64,000 nt of DNA from Prauserella_A oleivorans (GCF_042685745.1 NZ_JBHUNT010000001.1:930001-994000); one strand, 5' to 3'. Counted from the first letter of the stretch, positions 42,210-51,190 are shown. Notes: generated by a model not told the origin, from the letters alone. Numbers and translations: made by a program.

Positions 42210-42857
42210 TCAGCGTCTCGAATCGTGCATGGCCCGCTGGAGAGCCTCGAGCGCGCGGCTCGCGGTGGACTTGACCGTCCCCTTCGAGATACCGGCCGCC
42301 TCGGAGATCTCGGCCTCCGACAGCCCGCCGTAGTAGCGCAGCACGAGCACCTCGCGCTGGCGGGGTGGCAGTTTGGACAACGCCTGGACCACGGCCTGGT
42401 GCTCCGTCGACAACATCGCGAGGCTCTCGGCCGACCTGGCGTTGACGGCATGGGGTGGCACGTAGTCCCGGGCGGTCTTGCGCCGCCGAAGCACACTGCG
42501 TGAGCCGTTGACCACCGCGGTCCGCAGATACCCCACGGCCGCGGCCGCGTCCCGCAGCTTGCCCCAGTTGCGGTGCAGACCGGTGAAGGCCTCCTGCACC
42601 ACGTCCTCGGCGGTGGCCGGTTCGTCGACGAGCAGGATGGCCAGGCGGACCAGTCGCATGCGGTGCTGGCGGTACAGGTCCTCGAGCGTCAGCGGTCCCG
42701 GGGGCGGCGCGGTCGGCACCGGCGCGTCCAGGGTCCGCAGGTGGCCGAGCGTCTGCTCGACGCTGCTCTCGACGTCACGCGGCCGTCCCGGGGCCCTCGC
42801 TGGCCCCTGGTTGCTCGCGCCGCCGTGCCGGCGCATGGGCTCGGCGCTGCCGTGCAT
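42210..42857 (-). CDS. ECF-type RNA polymerase sigma factor (SigE family-like)
   Basis: 215 aa. Region 2 LYRQHRMRLVRLAILLVDEPATAEDVVQEAFTGLHRNWGKL (residues about 66-105) and region 4 LPPRQREVLVLRYYGGLSEAEISEAAGISKGTVKSTASRALEAL (about 160-203). A 60-residue Pro/Arg-rich N-terminal extension is unusual. No anti-sigma gene is adjacent. The ATG at 42857 has AGGGACGG upstream. Divergent from the YciI gene (168 bp). Target promoters unknown. Confidence 0.9.
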   Translation of the reverse strand: MHGSAEPMRRHGGASNQGPARAPGRPRDVESSVEQTLGHLRTLDAPVPTAPPPGPLTLEDLYRQHRMRLVRLAILLVDEPATAEDVVQEAFTGLHRNWGKLRDAAAAVGYLRTAVVNGSRSVLRRRKTARDYVPPHAVNARSAESLAMLSTEHQAVVQALSKLPPRQREVLVLRYYGGLSEAEISEAAGISKGTVKSTASRALEALQRAMHDSRR

Positions 42858-43025
42858 CAAAACCGTCCCTCGATGGCGTACTCGGTCCCCTCCAGGACTC
42901 ACGCTCCAGTCACGCGTACTCAGCGTATCGGGTCGGCCGGGCATTACCCAGGATTCCCGGATGACCGTCCGGTACCGATACCGTGCGCAGTCAAGGGACA
43001 CCGCTCGATCACCGGGAGGCCGCAC

Positions 43026-43310
43026 ATGGCGTGGTACGTGTTGGAGACCAGGTACGTGCCGGAGAAGTACGTCGAGGTCCGGCCGCGGCACCGCGAGTAC
43101 CTCGCCACACTCGCCGAACAGGGCGTCGTGGCCATCGCGGGCCCGCTGGAGGACAACGTGGGCGGCCTCGTGATCCTGCAGGCCGAGAACCGCGACGAGC
43201 TGCAGAAGATCATCGACGCCGACCCCTACCACCAGGAAGGCGCGCTCGCCGAGCGGACCGTCCGCGAGTACACCCCGGTGCTCGGCGCGTGGCTGCCCGG
43301 GAGCGAGTGA
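43026..43310 (+). CDS. YciI-like protein
   Basis: 94 aa. YciI/YCII fold: AWYVLETRYVPEKYVEVRPRHREYLATLAEQGVVAIAGPLEDNV then the conserved DPYHQEGALAERTVREYTPVL with the His-Asp pair typical of the family. Members are small ferredoxin-like dimers, some dechlorinating hydroxy-muconic compounds; role here unknown. ATG 43026 preceded by GGGAGG. Opposite the sigma factor gene. Confidence 0.88.
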   Translation: MAWYVLETRYVPEKYVEVRPRHREYLATLAEQGVVAIAGPLEDNVGGLVILQAENRDELQKIIDADPYHQEGALAERTVREYTPVLGAWLPGSE

Positions 43311-43340
43311 ACCCGCCCCCGGGCAGCGACGGCCGGATTC

Positions 43341-44453
43341 CTACTGGTCGTGCACGATGACGCCGCGGATGTTCTTGCCGTCCCGCAGGTCCTGGTAACC
43401 CTCGTTGACCTGCTCGAGGGTGTACTTCGTGGTGACGAGCTCGTCGAGCTTGATCTTGCCCGCGTCGTAGAGCCGCAGGAGCTTGACGATGTCGTACTGC
43501 GGGTTGGCCGAGCCGAACAGCGTGCCCTTGATCGTCTTCTCGAACAGCGTCAGCACACCGCCCGAGACGTGCACGGTGAGCTTCTCGGGATTCGCCAGCC
43601 CGGTGACGACCACGATGCCGCCCTTGCCGATGACGTCGAACGCGTCGCTGATGACCTGCTCGTCCACCGTGCCCACGGTGACCAGCGCCTGGTCGGCCAT
43701 CTGACCCCACGTCAGCTCGCTGACTTTCTCGGCCGCCTCGGCGGCGTTCGCGAACGCGTGGGTGGCGCCGAACTTCATGGCGGTCTCGCGCTTGAACTCG
43801 ACCGGGTCCACCACGACGACGTTCTTCGCGCCCGCGTGTGCCGCACCCTGGACGGCGTTGATGCCGATGCCGCCGATGCCGTAAATCACCGTGGTGTCGC
43901 CTGCCCGGACGCCGCCCGCGTAGTTCGCCGTGGCCCAGCCCGTCGGTACGCCGCAGCCGACCAGTACCGCCGTCTCCAGCGGCAGCCAGTCGTCGACCTT
44001 CACCACCGAGTGCTGCGAGACCGTGGCGCGTTCGGAGAACGTGCCGAGCATGCACATGGCTCCGATGTCGGTGCCGCCGGAGTGGAACCGGTACGTGCCG
44101 TCCGGCATGTGCCCCTCGAGGATCGTGGCACCCATGTCGCACAGGTTCTGCCTGCCCGTCGAGCAGTAGCGGCACGTGCCGCAGTTGGGGATGAAGCTGC
44201 ACACCACGTGGTCGCCGGGCTGCACCTTGGTGACACCGGGGCCGACGTCCTCGATGATGCCCGCGCCCTCGTGGCCGCCGATGATCGGGAAGCGTGGCGG
44301 CAGGTCACCGTCGATGAGGTGCAGATCGGAGTGGCACAGACCGGCCGCCGTGTACTTGATGAGCACCTCGCCGGGGCCGGGGCCGTCCAGGTCGAGCTCG
44401 AGGATCTCGAACGGCTTACCCGCGTCGAACAGAACCGCTGCCTTCGTCTTCAC
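43341..44453 (-). CDS. NDMA-dependent-type zinc alcohol dehydrogenase
   Basis: 370 aa class III-like medium-chain dehydrogenase. Catalytic zinc ligands: Cys and His in GLCHSD and GGHEGAG; structural zinc: CGTCRYCSTGRQNLC. Rossmann motif YGIGGIGINAVQGA with Asp in VVVVDPVEFKRE. It matches actinobacterial nicotinoproteins that keep NAD bound and pass electrons to a mycofactocin-type acceptor; no mycofactocin genes are here. The GAF/Fis activator gene is upstream on the same strand, and an inverted repeat for it sits 70-86 bp before the ATG. Confidence 0.9.
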   Translation of the reverse strand: MKTKAAVLFDAGKPFEILELDLDGPGPGEVLIKYTAAGLCHSDLHLIDGDLPPRFPIIGGHEGAGIIEDVGPGVTKVQPGDHVVCSFIPNCGTCRYCSTGRQNLCDMGATILEGHMPDGTYRFHSGGTDIGAMCMLGTFSERATVSQHSVVKVDDWLPLETAVLVGCGVPTGWATANYAGGVRAGDTTVIYGIGGIGINAVQGAAHAGAKNVVVVDPVEFKRETAMKFGATHAFANAAEAAEKVSELTWGQMADQALVTVGTVDEQVISDAFDVIGKGGIVVVTGLANPEKLTVHVSGGVLTLFEKTIKGTLFGSANPQYDIVKLLRLYDAGKIKLDELVTTKYTLEQVNEGYQDLRDGKNIRGVIVHDQ

Positions 44454-44522
44454 GACTGACTCCTCTATTGCGCCGTTGCAATGTCAGGAAGGTCATTGTC
44501 GGGCGGTCTCGACCAGGGCAAC

Positions 44523-44539
44523 TGTGCAAAAACTGCACA
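44523..44539. promoter_or_regulatory. Candidate activator site of the AcoR-like regulator
   Basis: TGTGCA-AAAAC-TGCACA, a perfect 6-bp inverted repeat, 70-86 bp upstream of the alcohol dehydrogenase start and just after the regulator stop at 44546. Position fits an activator binding site. Confidence 0.5.
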
Positions 44540-44545
44540 CCCGCC

Positions 44546-46180
44546 TCACCGGTTCGGGGTGATGCGCAAGGCCCGCATCCGGTTGTAGAGCGTCGAGCGG
44601 CTGATGCCCAGCTGCCGGGCCGCCCGCACCTTGTTACCGCCGACGGCCGCGAGTGCCCTGGTGATGGCGTCGTACTCGGCTTGCTCCCATCCGGACAGGT
44701 GCGGCGCGGACGTGCTCACCGGGCACGCCGCGGCGAGGTCGCGGGCGGTGATGTCGCCTGCCGAGCGGCGGTCGGCGACGTCGGCGAGAACGGTCTCCAG
44801 CTCGCGCAGGTTGCCCGGCCACGGCTGCGCGGCGAGCAGTTCGAGCGCGCCCGCGGTGAGCCGCAGGGTGCTGTCCGGGTGGAGCCCGGCGAGCAGGGTC
44901 CGCGCCAGCGCCGGGATGTCCGCCCGCCGATCGCGCAGGGGCGGCAGCTCGACGCGGCGGTGCACCCGGGCCACCAGCCCGGCGTGCTCCCCTCGTAGCT
45001 CGGTCACCGGCGCGCTGGTCAGCGCGAACCAGGCCGGCGAGGCGTCGAGCAGCCGCGCGGTCCGCGCGGCGAGTACGGGCGGGAGCAGGTGGACGTCCCG
45101 CAGCACGATCAGTCCGGGATGACCGGCGGCGAGCCGTTCGAGCCGGGCGCACCACTCGGCCTCCCCGCGCACGGGAACGTCGGCGGCGTCCATCCGCGCG
45201 AGCGGCTCGGCGCCGGCCAGGATCGCCGTGGCCGCCGTGTGTCCGGTGCCCGGTTCGCCTGCGACGAGCACCCGGCGGCGGGCCGCAGCGCTGCGGCGCA
45301 ACCGGTCCTCCACGTCCGGTGGGAGTACCCCGCCGAGAGCCCGCCTGCGGGCCACGCCGGGGTAGGCCGGCCGCACGGGAGCTAGTTCGAACAGCATCCC
45401 GGCGTTCACCGACACGGCCTCCATGCGCACCTCGACCTCGGTGCCGGACGCCAGCCGCAGCCTGCGCACACCCCGCCTGGTGCGGCTGAGCTCCCGCAGC
45501 AGCGGGTGGTCGGCCGGGTCCACCAGATCGACGGCCGCCCGGTTCGCCAGCACGACGTCGTCGCCGAGCGCCAGGACAGCCGACGACCGGTGCCGCGCGG
45601 CCTGGAACGCCGCGAGCAGCCGCTGCTGCGCCTGGTTCGACCCGTCGAGGAGCCTGCGTTCGATGTCGGCGACCGCCCGCAGCAGGAACGGCGCCAGCAG
45701 CGGGTTGGAGTCGTCCACGAGCCCGGTGATGTCGAGCACGCCCTCGAGCCTGCCGGTGGCCGGATGCACGATCGGATGCCCGTAGCAGGTGAAGCACTTG
45801 AGGGCGTCGAGGAAGTGTTCCTCGCCGTGCACCGCCACCCCGCGGCGCAGCTCGTACGGCGTGGCCACCGAGTTGGTGCCGCTCGTCTCCTCGGTGTACC
45901 GGCAGCCGGGGACGGCGCTCACGCTGTCGAGGACCCGTTCCAGCGACCGGTCGCCGTAGCGCCGCGCGACGATCCGGCAGTCGCGGTCGGCGAGGATCAC
46001 GCACAGGCCGGTGTCGTGCAACTGCCGCTCGATCTCGTCGAGCACCGGGGTCGCCGCGCGCAACAGCCGGCTCCGGACGTCGACGTCCTCCACCTCGAGG
46101 CGGTCGGCCGGGCTGGTCGGGCTCAGGCCGCTGAGCTCGGCCCGCCGCCAGGACTGGACGATCTCCGCGCGCAGCTCCAC
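44546..46180 (-). CDS. AcoR-like GAF/AAA-like/Fis-type transcriptional activator
   Basis: 544 aa. GAF sensor domain about residues 30-190 (PGCRYTEETSGTNSVATPYELRRGVAV, HEEHFLDALKCFTCYGHPIVHPATGRLEGVLDITG), a degenerate AAA+-like middle (GEPGTGHTAATAIL near 307, lacking the catalytic Lys and the GAFTGA sigma-54 loop), and a Fis-type helix-turn-helix at the end (NKVRAARQLGISRSTLYNRMRALRI). Actinobacteria lack sigma-54, so it must act with sigma-70. Likely activates the alcohol dehydrogenase downstream, sensing its substrate through GAF. Confidence 0.88.
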   Translation of the reverse strand: MELRAEIVQSWRRAELSGLSPTSPADRLEVEDVDVRSRLLRAATPVLDEIERQLHDTGLCVILADRDCRIVARRYGDRSLERVLDSVSAVPGCRYTEETSGTNSVATPYELRRGVAVHGEEHFLDALKCFTCYGHPIVHPATGRLEGVLDITGLVDDSNPLLAPFLLRAVADIERRLLDGSNQAQQRLLAAFQAARHRSSAVLALGDDVVLANRAAVDLVDPADHPLLRELSRTRRGVRRLRLASGTEVEVRMEAVSVNAGMLFELAPVRPAYPGVARRRALGGVLPPDVEDRLRRSAAARRRVLVAGEPGTGHTAATAILAGAEPLARMDAADVPVRGEAEWCARLERLAAGHPGLIVLRDVHLLPPVLAARTARLLDASPAWFALTSAPVTELRGEHAGLVARVHRRVELPPLRDRRADIPALARTLLAGLHPDSTLRLTAGALELLAAQPWPGNLRELETVLADVADRRSAGDITARDLAAACPVSTSAPHLSGWEQAEYDAITRALAAVGGNKVRAARQLGISRSTLYNRMRALRITPNR

Positions 46181-46274
46181 AGCGCTCTCCTCAGCGGGGC
46201 ACTCCTCGGCGAGTGATCCAGGTCATCATGACAGGGGCCGCGCGCGTGGTGAAGCCGGTGAATCCGTTCGGCGG

Positions 46275-46751
46275 TCAGTAGCGGCCGCCGAGCTTCGTGT
46301 GGTCCCAGCTGACGATCTTGGTGGGCGTGAAGACGAGGCCGATGCGCTTGGGGGCCTGCTTGAGGATGCCGGCCTTCAACTCGGCCGGGGCGTCGGCGGG
46401 CTCGCCGTCCACGCCGGCATAGCGCATCGCCATGGCGAGCCCGATCTGCGCGACGGCGTCGGTGTCCTCGACGAATTCGACGTCGCACTCCATCGAGACG
46501 CCGCGCAGCTTCTCGTAGGACTCGCCCGACTCGATGAGCACGGTGGCCTGCGGGTTCCGGAAGAGGTTGGCGACCTTCTGCGACTTGCGGTACGTCCAGG
46601 TCGCCACACCCCCGCCCCGCGGGATGTACCACAGCGGGGCGAGGTGTGGCCTGCCGTTCGGGTTCATCGTCGCGACGTTGATGACCTTCTGTTCGGCGAA
46701 GTAGGCGGTGATCTCGTCGGGGGTCATCCGGATCTGGTCGCGACGGGACAT
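46275..46751 (-). CDS. PPOX-class F420-dependent oxidoreductase
   Basis: 158 aa. Begins MSRRDQIRMTPDEITAYFAEQKV then VINVATMNPNGRPHLAPLWYIPRGGGVATWTYRKSQKVANLFRNPQATVLIES, the actinobacterial pyridoxamine-oxidase-like F420 fold. Tail KIVSWDHTKLGGRY is typical. Follows the SDR gene by 11 bp on the same strand. Together with the divergent LLM enzyme this makes an F420-linked redox trio. Substrate unknown. Confidence 0.9.
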   Translation of the reverse strand: MSRRDQIRMTPDEITAYFAEQKVINVATMNPNGRPHLAPLWYIPRGGGVATWTYRKSQKVANLFRNPQATVLIESGESYEKLRGVSMECDVEFVEDTDAVAQIGLAMAMRYAGVDGEPADAPAELKAGILKQAPKRIGLVFTPTKIVSWDHTKLGGRY

Positions 46752-46762
46752 CGATGTCTCTC

Positions 46763-47665
46763 CTACTTGATCGCCGCGCGGCCCCCGTGTCCGGTGACCG
46801 CCGCCTCCCGGGCACCGCGGGCTGCGATGTCCTCGAGCGCGGCGCGGTCGGCCGCGGGCACGCGGGTCCGCGCGCCGAGTTCGATGATCGGCGGAATGAG
46901 CGCCCGGATCAACTTCATGGCGCCCACCCAGCGAGGCACGTGGATGGTGCGGGCGCGGCGTTTGATACCGGCCTGCAGCATGTCGAGTGCCAGGTCGAGC
47001 GGGTAGGTCTTGCCGACGAAACCGGGCATTCCCGAGCGGAGCTTGCCGAAGACCGGGTGCCGGTCGGCGCTCTCCACGAGGTCGGTCTTGATCCACGTCG
47101 GGTGCGCCACGCCCACCTTCACGCCGAGATGCTGCACCTCGGCCCGAAGGCTGTTGCAGAACGCCTCGACACCGGCCTTGGCGGCGCAGTAGTTGGCCAT
47201 TCCCGGCGCGTGGGCGATCGCCGCGAAGGACGAGATGGCGAGCAGGTAGCCCTTGCGGTCGATCACGTGTGGCAGCGCGACGCGGAAGGTGCGCCAGACG
47301 CCGAGCAGGTCGACCTCGATCACCTTCTCGAAGGCCGTGCGGTCGACCGAGCGGACGAAGCCGGTGGTGGCGATGCCGGCGTTGGCGATGACGATGTCGA
47401 TGCCGCCGAAGTGGTGGACCACGTCGTCGGTGGCCTGCTGCAGGGCGTCCCAGTTCGTGACGTCGACTTCCCACGAGCGGGCTGCCGGGCCGATGCGGTC
47501 GGCGACCTTCTGCTGTTCGGCGGCTTCGAGCCCGAGCAGCGCGACCTTCGCGCCGTCGGCGGCCAGCCGTTCGGCCAGGCCCGCGCCGATGCCCCGGGCC
47601 GCGCCGGTGATCAGGACGACCTTGTTCTTCACGCTCTTCGCGCCTACGCCGGTCAGGAACGCCAT
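46763..47665 (-). CDS. Short-chain dehydrogenase/reductase (SDR)
   Basis: 300 aa. Cofactor motif VLITGAARGIGAGLAERLAADGAKVALLGLE (TGxxxGIG, near residue 20), NAGIATTGF near 96, catalytic Ser in LLAISSFAAIAHAPGM and YCAAKAG (Tyr/Lys near 168-172). The long C-terminal part includes PRWVGAMKLIRALIPP, as in SDRs of cholesterol or lipid breakdown. Divergent from the LLM gene across a 116-bp region with twin operators; co-transcribed with the PPOX gene. Confidence 0.9.
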   Translation of the reverse strand: MAFLTGVGAKSVKNKVVLITGAARGIGAGLAERLAADGAKVALLGLEAAEQQKVADRIGPAARSWEVDVTNWDALQQATDDVVHHFGGIDIVIANAGIATTGFVRSVDRTAFEKVIEVDLLGVWRTFRVALPHVIDRKGYLLAISSFAAIAHAPGMANYCAAKAGVEAFCNSLRAEVQHLGVKVGVAHPTWIKTDLVESADRHPVFGKLRSGMPGFVGKTYPLDLALDMLQAGIKRRARTIHVPRWVGAMKLIRALIPPIIELGARTRVPAADRAALEDIAARGAREAAVTGHGGRAAIK

Positions 47666-47706
47666 TGGTGCCTCCTCGGTGCTTGCTCGAGGGGACCGTA
47701 CCGCAA

Positions 47707-47737
47707 CCTACTCGCAGTAGGCTACTCATTGGTAGGG
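47707..47737. promoter_or_regulatory. Twin operators in the SDR / LLM divergent promoter
   Basis: CCTACT-CGC-AGTAGG (47707-47721, perfect) is directly followed by CTAC-TCATTG-GTAG (47722-47735) of the same pattern. The paired sites lie between the SDR start (47665) and the LLM start (47782), so one dimeric regulator could control both directions; no regulator gene is adjacent. Confidence 0.6.
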
Positions 47738-47781
47738 TGACAGTGCGGAACAGGAGCGCAGCGCACCGCGTTGCCGGGATC

Positions 47782-48612
47782 ATGGCAGTGAATCTCGGCA
47801 AGTACGGAATCTGGCGGATCGCGCGCGAACTCGACGCCCGGCTCGCCGTGGAAATCGAAAAGCTCGGCTACGGCACCATCTGGATCGGTGGCTCGCCCCC
47901 CGGCGATCTGGCTCTCGCCGAGGAGCTCCTCGACGCGACCACGAGCATCACCGTCGCCACCGGCATCGTGAACATGTGGACCGACGACGCCGCCACGGTC
48001 GGCGCCTCTTACCGGCGGATCGCCGCCAAGCACCCCGACCGCTTCCTCCTCGGCGTCGGCATCGGCCACCCCGAGGCGGTGCAGGTGTACCAGAAGCCCT
48101 ACGACAAGATCGTTTCCTATCTGGACGAACTCGACGAGGCCGGCGTACCCGCCGAGGGCCGCGCGCTCGCCGCGCTCGGCCCCAAGGTGCTGCGGCTCTC
48201 CGCTGAGCGGACTCTCGGCGCCCACCCGTACCTGACCACTCCGGAACACACGCGGGAGGCTCGCGAGATCGTCGGCACCGGCGTGCTGCTGGCACCGGAG
48301 CAGAAGGTCGTCCTCGACACCGACCCCGCCCGCGCCCGCGAGGTGGCCCGGCCGTACATCAAGCCGTACCTGGGGCTGTCCAACTACGTTCGCAACCTGC
48401 GCCGGATCGGCTGGTCCGAGGAGGACATCGCCGACGGCGGCAGCGACGAGCTGATCGACCACCTCGGGGTGCACGGCGACGCCGAGAGTGTCGTGCGGGC
48501 CGCAAGCGCACACCTCGGCGCGGGCGCCGACCACGTGTGCCTGCAGCTCCTCACGCCGCGCGGCGAGGACCCGCTGCCCGGCTACGCGGCCATGGCGGAG
48601 CACCTGAGGTAG
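47782..48612 (+). CDS. LLM class F420-dependent oxidoreductase
   Basis: 276 aa TIM-barrel flavin-like enzyme. Begins MAVNLGKYGIWRIARELDARLAVEIEKLGYGTIWIGG; later VATGIVNMWTDDAATVGASYRRIAAKHPDRFLLGVGIGHPE and LSNYVRNLRRIGWSEEDI. Matches the probable F420-dependent subgroup of actinobacteria. Reduced F420 cofactor, cytoplasm; substrate unknown. Shares the twin operators with the SDR-PPOX operon, so all three probably belong to one pathway. Confidence 0.92.
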   Translation: MAVNLGKYGIWRIARELDARLAVEIEKLGYGTIWIGGSPPGDLALAEELLDATTSITVATGIVNMWTDDAATVGASYRRIAAKHPDRFLLGVGIGHPEAVQVYQKPYDKIVSYLDELDEAGVPAEGRALAALGPKVLRLSAERTLGAHPYLTTPEHTREAREIVGTGVLLAPEQKVVLDTDPARAREVARPYIKPYLGLSNYVRNLRRIGWSEEDIADGGSDELIDHLGVHGDAESVVRAASAHLGAGADHVCLQLLTPRGEDPLPGYAAMAEHLR

Positions 48613-48625
48613 CGCGTGCAGCGTC

Positions 48626-48670
48626 GCGCGCCGGGAGCCGGCCTCACGCCTGGGCCGGCTCCGGGCGCGC
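48626..48670. terminator. Bidirectional terminator between LLM and MFS genes
   Basis: 16-base arms 48626-48641 (GCGCGCCGGGAGCCGG) and 48655-48670 pair with one mismatch around a 13-nt loop. The stop of the convergent MFS gene (48644) lies in the loop, so the last codons of that gene are part of the descending arm. Confidence 0.75.
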
Positions 48671-49930
48671 CGTTGCCGCGCGGCCCTGCCGTGCCTCGGG
48701 ACGGCGGCCGTGCACGAGCAGGTACAGCAGCGCGCTCAGCAGCATCGCCCCGGCCAGCACCAGGTACATCGTCGCGTAGCCGGTCGCCTGCGCGAGCACG
48801 CCGAGCAGCACCGGGCCCAGGCCGATTCCGCTGTCGAGCATCAGGAAGAACGTGGAGATCGCCAGCCCGAACTGCTCCTGAGGCACCTTCGCGATGGCGA
48901 TCGCCTGGCAGGCGGGGTTGAGCGTGCCGAAGCCGAACCCGCTCAGACCGCCCGCGAGCACCACCATCCAGTCAGCCGAGGCCGTGCCGAGCAGCACCAG
49001 CGCGGCCGCGAACACCGCGATCGCGCTGTAGATGACTCCGTTGTCGCCACGCTTGTCCTGCAGCGGGCCGACGACGAACCGCGTCAGGAACATCACCAGC
49101 GCGTAGGCCAGGAAGAACAGGCTGGCGCCGCGCTGCAGACCTTCCTGCGCCGTGTAGGCGTTCAGATAGGTGACGATGCCGGAGTAGATGCAGCCCACCA
49201 CCAGGATGAATCCAGCGATCGGCAACACGGCCGGATGGGCCATGGAGGCCACGAATCCCCGCAGGCCGCGGCCACGGCGGCCGGCGTGCTGCTCGCGCCG
49301 CTCGGCACGAGGCGCGTCCTTCGTACTGACCAGCAGGCCCAGCAGGCAGGCGGCGACGTGCAGACCCAGGACCGACCAGAACAGGGTCTGGTAACTGCCG
49401 GCCTCCACGATCTCGAGTGCGGCGAACGGGCCGACCGCCGTCGACAGCGTGATGCTCAGCGCGTAGTAGCCGGTGCCTTCGCTCCGGCGCGAGGGCGGGA
49501 TGTAGGACTGCGCCAACGTCATGGCGGCCGTGCTCGTGATGGCGAACAGGCCGCCGTGGATGGCCCGCACCACCAACAGCACAGGCAGCGACGTCGCCGG
49601 CAGATACAGGGCCGCCAGCACGACGCAGGCCGCCAGGCCCGCCCAAAGAACCCGGCGCCTGCCGACGCGGTCCACCAGCCCGCCCGTGAACAGCCGGGAT
49701 GCGGTCGCGCCGACGACGAAGATGCTCGCGGTCAGGCCGCCCGTGGAGTCCGAGACGGCGAACCGCGTGACGGCGTACACGGCCATCGTCGTCGTCAGGC
49801 CGTAGAAGACCAGGGCCAGGAAGAAGTTGACGACCCAGACGAGGGCGAGATCCCGGGAGAAGATGCGGGGGCGGTGCGGGGACGGTGCGGCTGTGGCTGT
49901 CGAGCGCTCTGTCCCGACCTCTGCCGTCAT
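48644..49930 (-). CDS. MFS transporter
   Basis: 428 aa, 12 membrane helices. Motif GGLVDRVGRRRVLWAGL (motif A) near residue 80, VRAIHGGLFAITSTAAMTLAQSYIPPSRRSEGTGYYAL, and a central cytoplasmic loop with KDAPRAERREQHAGRRGRG. Resembles sugar- or drug-efflux members such as SetA/YfcJ-type. No regulator adjacent. ATG at 49930. A 215-bp gap separates it from the divergent fba gene. Confidence 0.9.
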   Translation of the reverse strand: MTAEVGTERSTATAAPSPHRPRIFSRDLALVWVVNFFLALVFYGLTTTMAVYAVTRFAVSDSTGGLTASIFVVGATASRLFTGGLVDRVGRRRVLWAGLAACVVLAALYLPATSLPVLLVVRAIHGGLFAITSTAAMTLAQSYIPPSRRSEGTGYYALSITLSTAVGPFAALEIVEAGSYQTLFWSVLGLHVAACLLGLLVSTKDAPRAERREQHAGRRGRGLRGFVASMAHPAVLPIAGFILVVGCIYSGIVTYLNAYTAQEGLQRGASLFFLAYALVMFLTRFVVGPLQDKRGDNGVIYSAIAVFAAALVLLGTASADWMVVLAGGLSGFGFGTLNPACQAIAIAKVPQEQFGLAISTFFLMLDSGIGLGPVLLGVLAQATGYATMYLVLAGAMLLSALLYLLVHGRRPEARQGRAATARPEPAQA

Positions 49931-50145
49931 GACCGCCTCTCTGTTTGCTTACCGCAACCAATTCTAGGTCCGCGGACGAGGTGTGCGGTTATGACGGTGG
50001 CCACGAGGAGAAAGGCCCCGCGAGGCGGCGCCGGGTGGCCTTCACTGCAGTCCGGCGCGGTGTCACGCTGTGCCTCGTAGGATGCGGACACAAGCGTCCC
50101 GGCGCCCACCGGCGCCGGAGTCAGGACACCGTCGAGGAGGACACG

Positions 50146-51174
50146 ATGCCCATCGCCACACCCGAGGTCTATGCGGAGATGCTGGACCGGGCCAAGGCGA
50201 ACGAGTTCGCGTACCCGGCCATCAACGTGACCTCGTCGGAAACCCTGAACGCGGCGATCCGGGGCTTCGCCGAGGCCGAGAGTGACGGGATCATCCAGTT
50301 CTCCACCGGCGGCGCCGAGTTCGCGTCCGGCCAGGCGGTCAAGGACATGGTCACCGGCGCCACGGCGCTCGCGGAGTTCGCCCACGTCGTCGCCGCGAAG
50401 TACCCGGTCAACGTCGCGCTGCACACCGACCACTGCCCCAAGGAAAAGCTCGACGGCTTCGTCAACCCGTTGATCGAGCTGTCGAAGGAGCGGGTCAAGC
50501 GCGGGCAGAACCCGCTGTTCCAGTCGCACATGTGGGACGGCTCCGCGATCGATCTCGACGAGAACCTCAAGATCGCCGCCGAGCTGCTGGATCGTGCCGC
50601 CGAGGCGAAGATCATCCTCGAGGTCGAGATCGGTGTCGTCGGCGGTGAGGAGGACGGCGTCTCGAACGAGATCAACGAGAAGCTCTACACCGCCGAGGGC
50701 GACTTCCTGAAGACCGTCGACGCGCTCGGCGCCGGGGAGAAGGGCCGCTACCTGCTCGCGGCGACGTTCGGCAACGTGCACGGCGCGTACAAGCCGGGTG
50801 CCGTCAAGCTGCGCCCGGACGTGCTCAAGCGCGGCCAGCAGGTCGCCGCGGAGAAGCTGGGCCTGCCGGAGGGCTCGAAGCCCTTCGAGCTGGTGTTCCA
50901 CGGCGGCTCCGGTTCGCTGCTGGAGGAGATCCACGAGGCGGTGTCGTACGGCGTGGTGAAGATGAACGTCGACACCGACACCCAGTACGCGTTCTCGCGG
51001 CCGATCGCCGACCACTTCTTCAAGAACTACGACGGCGTGCTGAAGATCGACGGCGAGGTCGGCAACAAGAAGACCTACGACCCGCGCAGCTACCTGAAGA
51101 AGGCGGAGGGCTCGATGGCGCAGCGGGTCGTTCAGGCCGCCGAGAGCCTCAAATCGGCGGGCAAGAAGCTCTGA
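50146..51174 (+). CDS. fba: Fructose-bisphosphate aldolase, class II
   Basis: 342 aa zinc aldolase of glycolysis and gluconeogenesis. Zinc ligands in ALHTDHCPKEK (near residue 90-95), GNVHGAYKPG and VFHGGSGS; catalytic Asp 93-type residue in HTDHC. Length equals mycobacterial Fba (344 aa). ATG 50146 follows GAGGAGG. The upstream 215 bp include a GGCGCC/GGCGCC self-complementary leader stem (50101-50117). A perfect 17-bp terminator follows. Confidence 0.97.
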   Translation: MPIATPEVYAEMLDRAKANEFAYPAINVTSSETLNAAIRGFAEAESDGIIQFSTGGAEFASGQAVKDMVTGATALAEFAHVVAAKYPVNVALHTDHCPKEKLDGFVNPLIELSKERVKRGQNPLFQSHMWDGSAIDLDENLKIAAELLDRAAEAKIILEVEIGVVGGEEDGVSNEINEKLYTAEGDFLKTVDALGAGEKGRYLLAATFGNVHGAYKPGAVKLRPDVLKRGQQVAAEKLGLPEGSKPFELVFHGGSGSLLEEIHEAVSYGVVKMNVDTDTQYAFSRPIADHFFKNYDGVLKIDGEVGNKKTYDPRSYLKKAEGSMAQRVVQAAESLKSAGKKL

Positions 51175-51190
51175 GCAGGTAATCCGTCGT

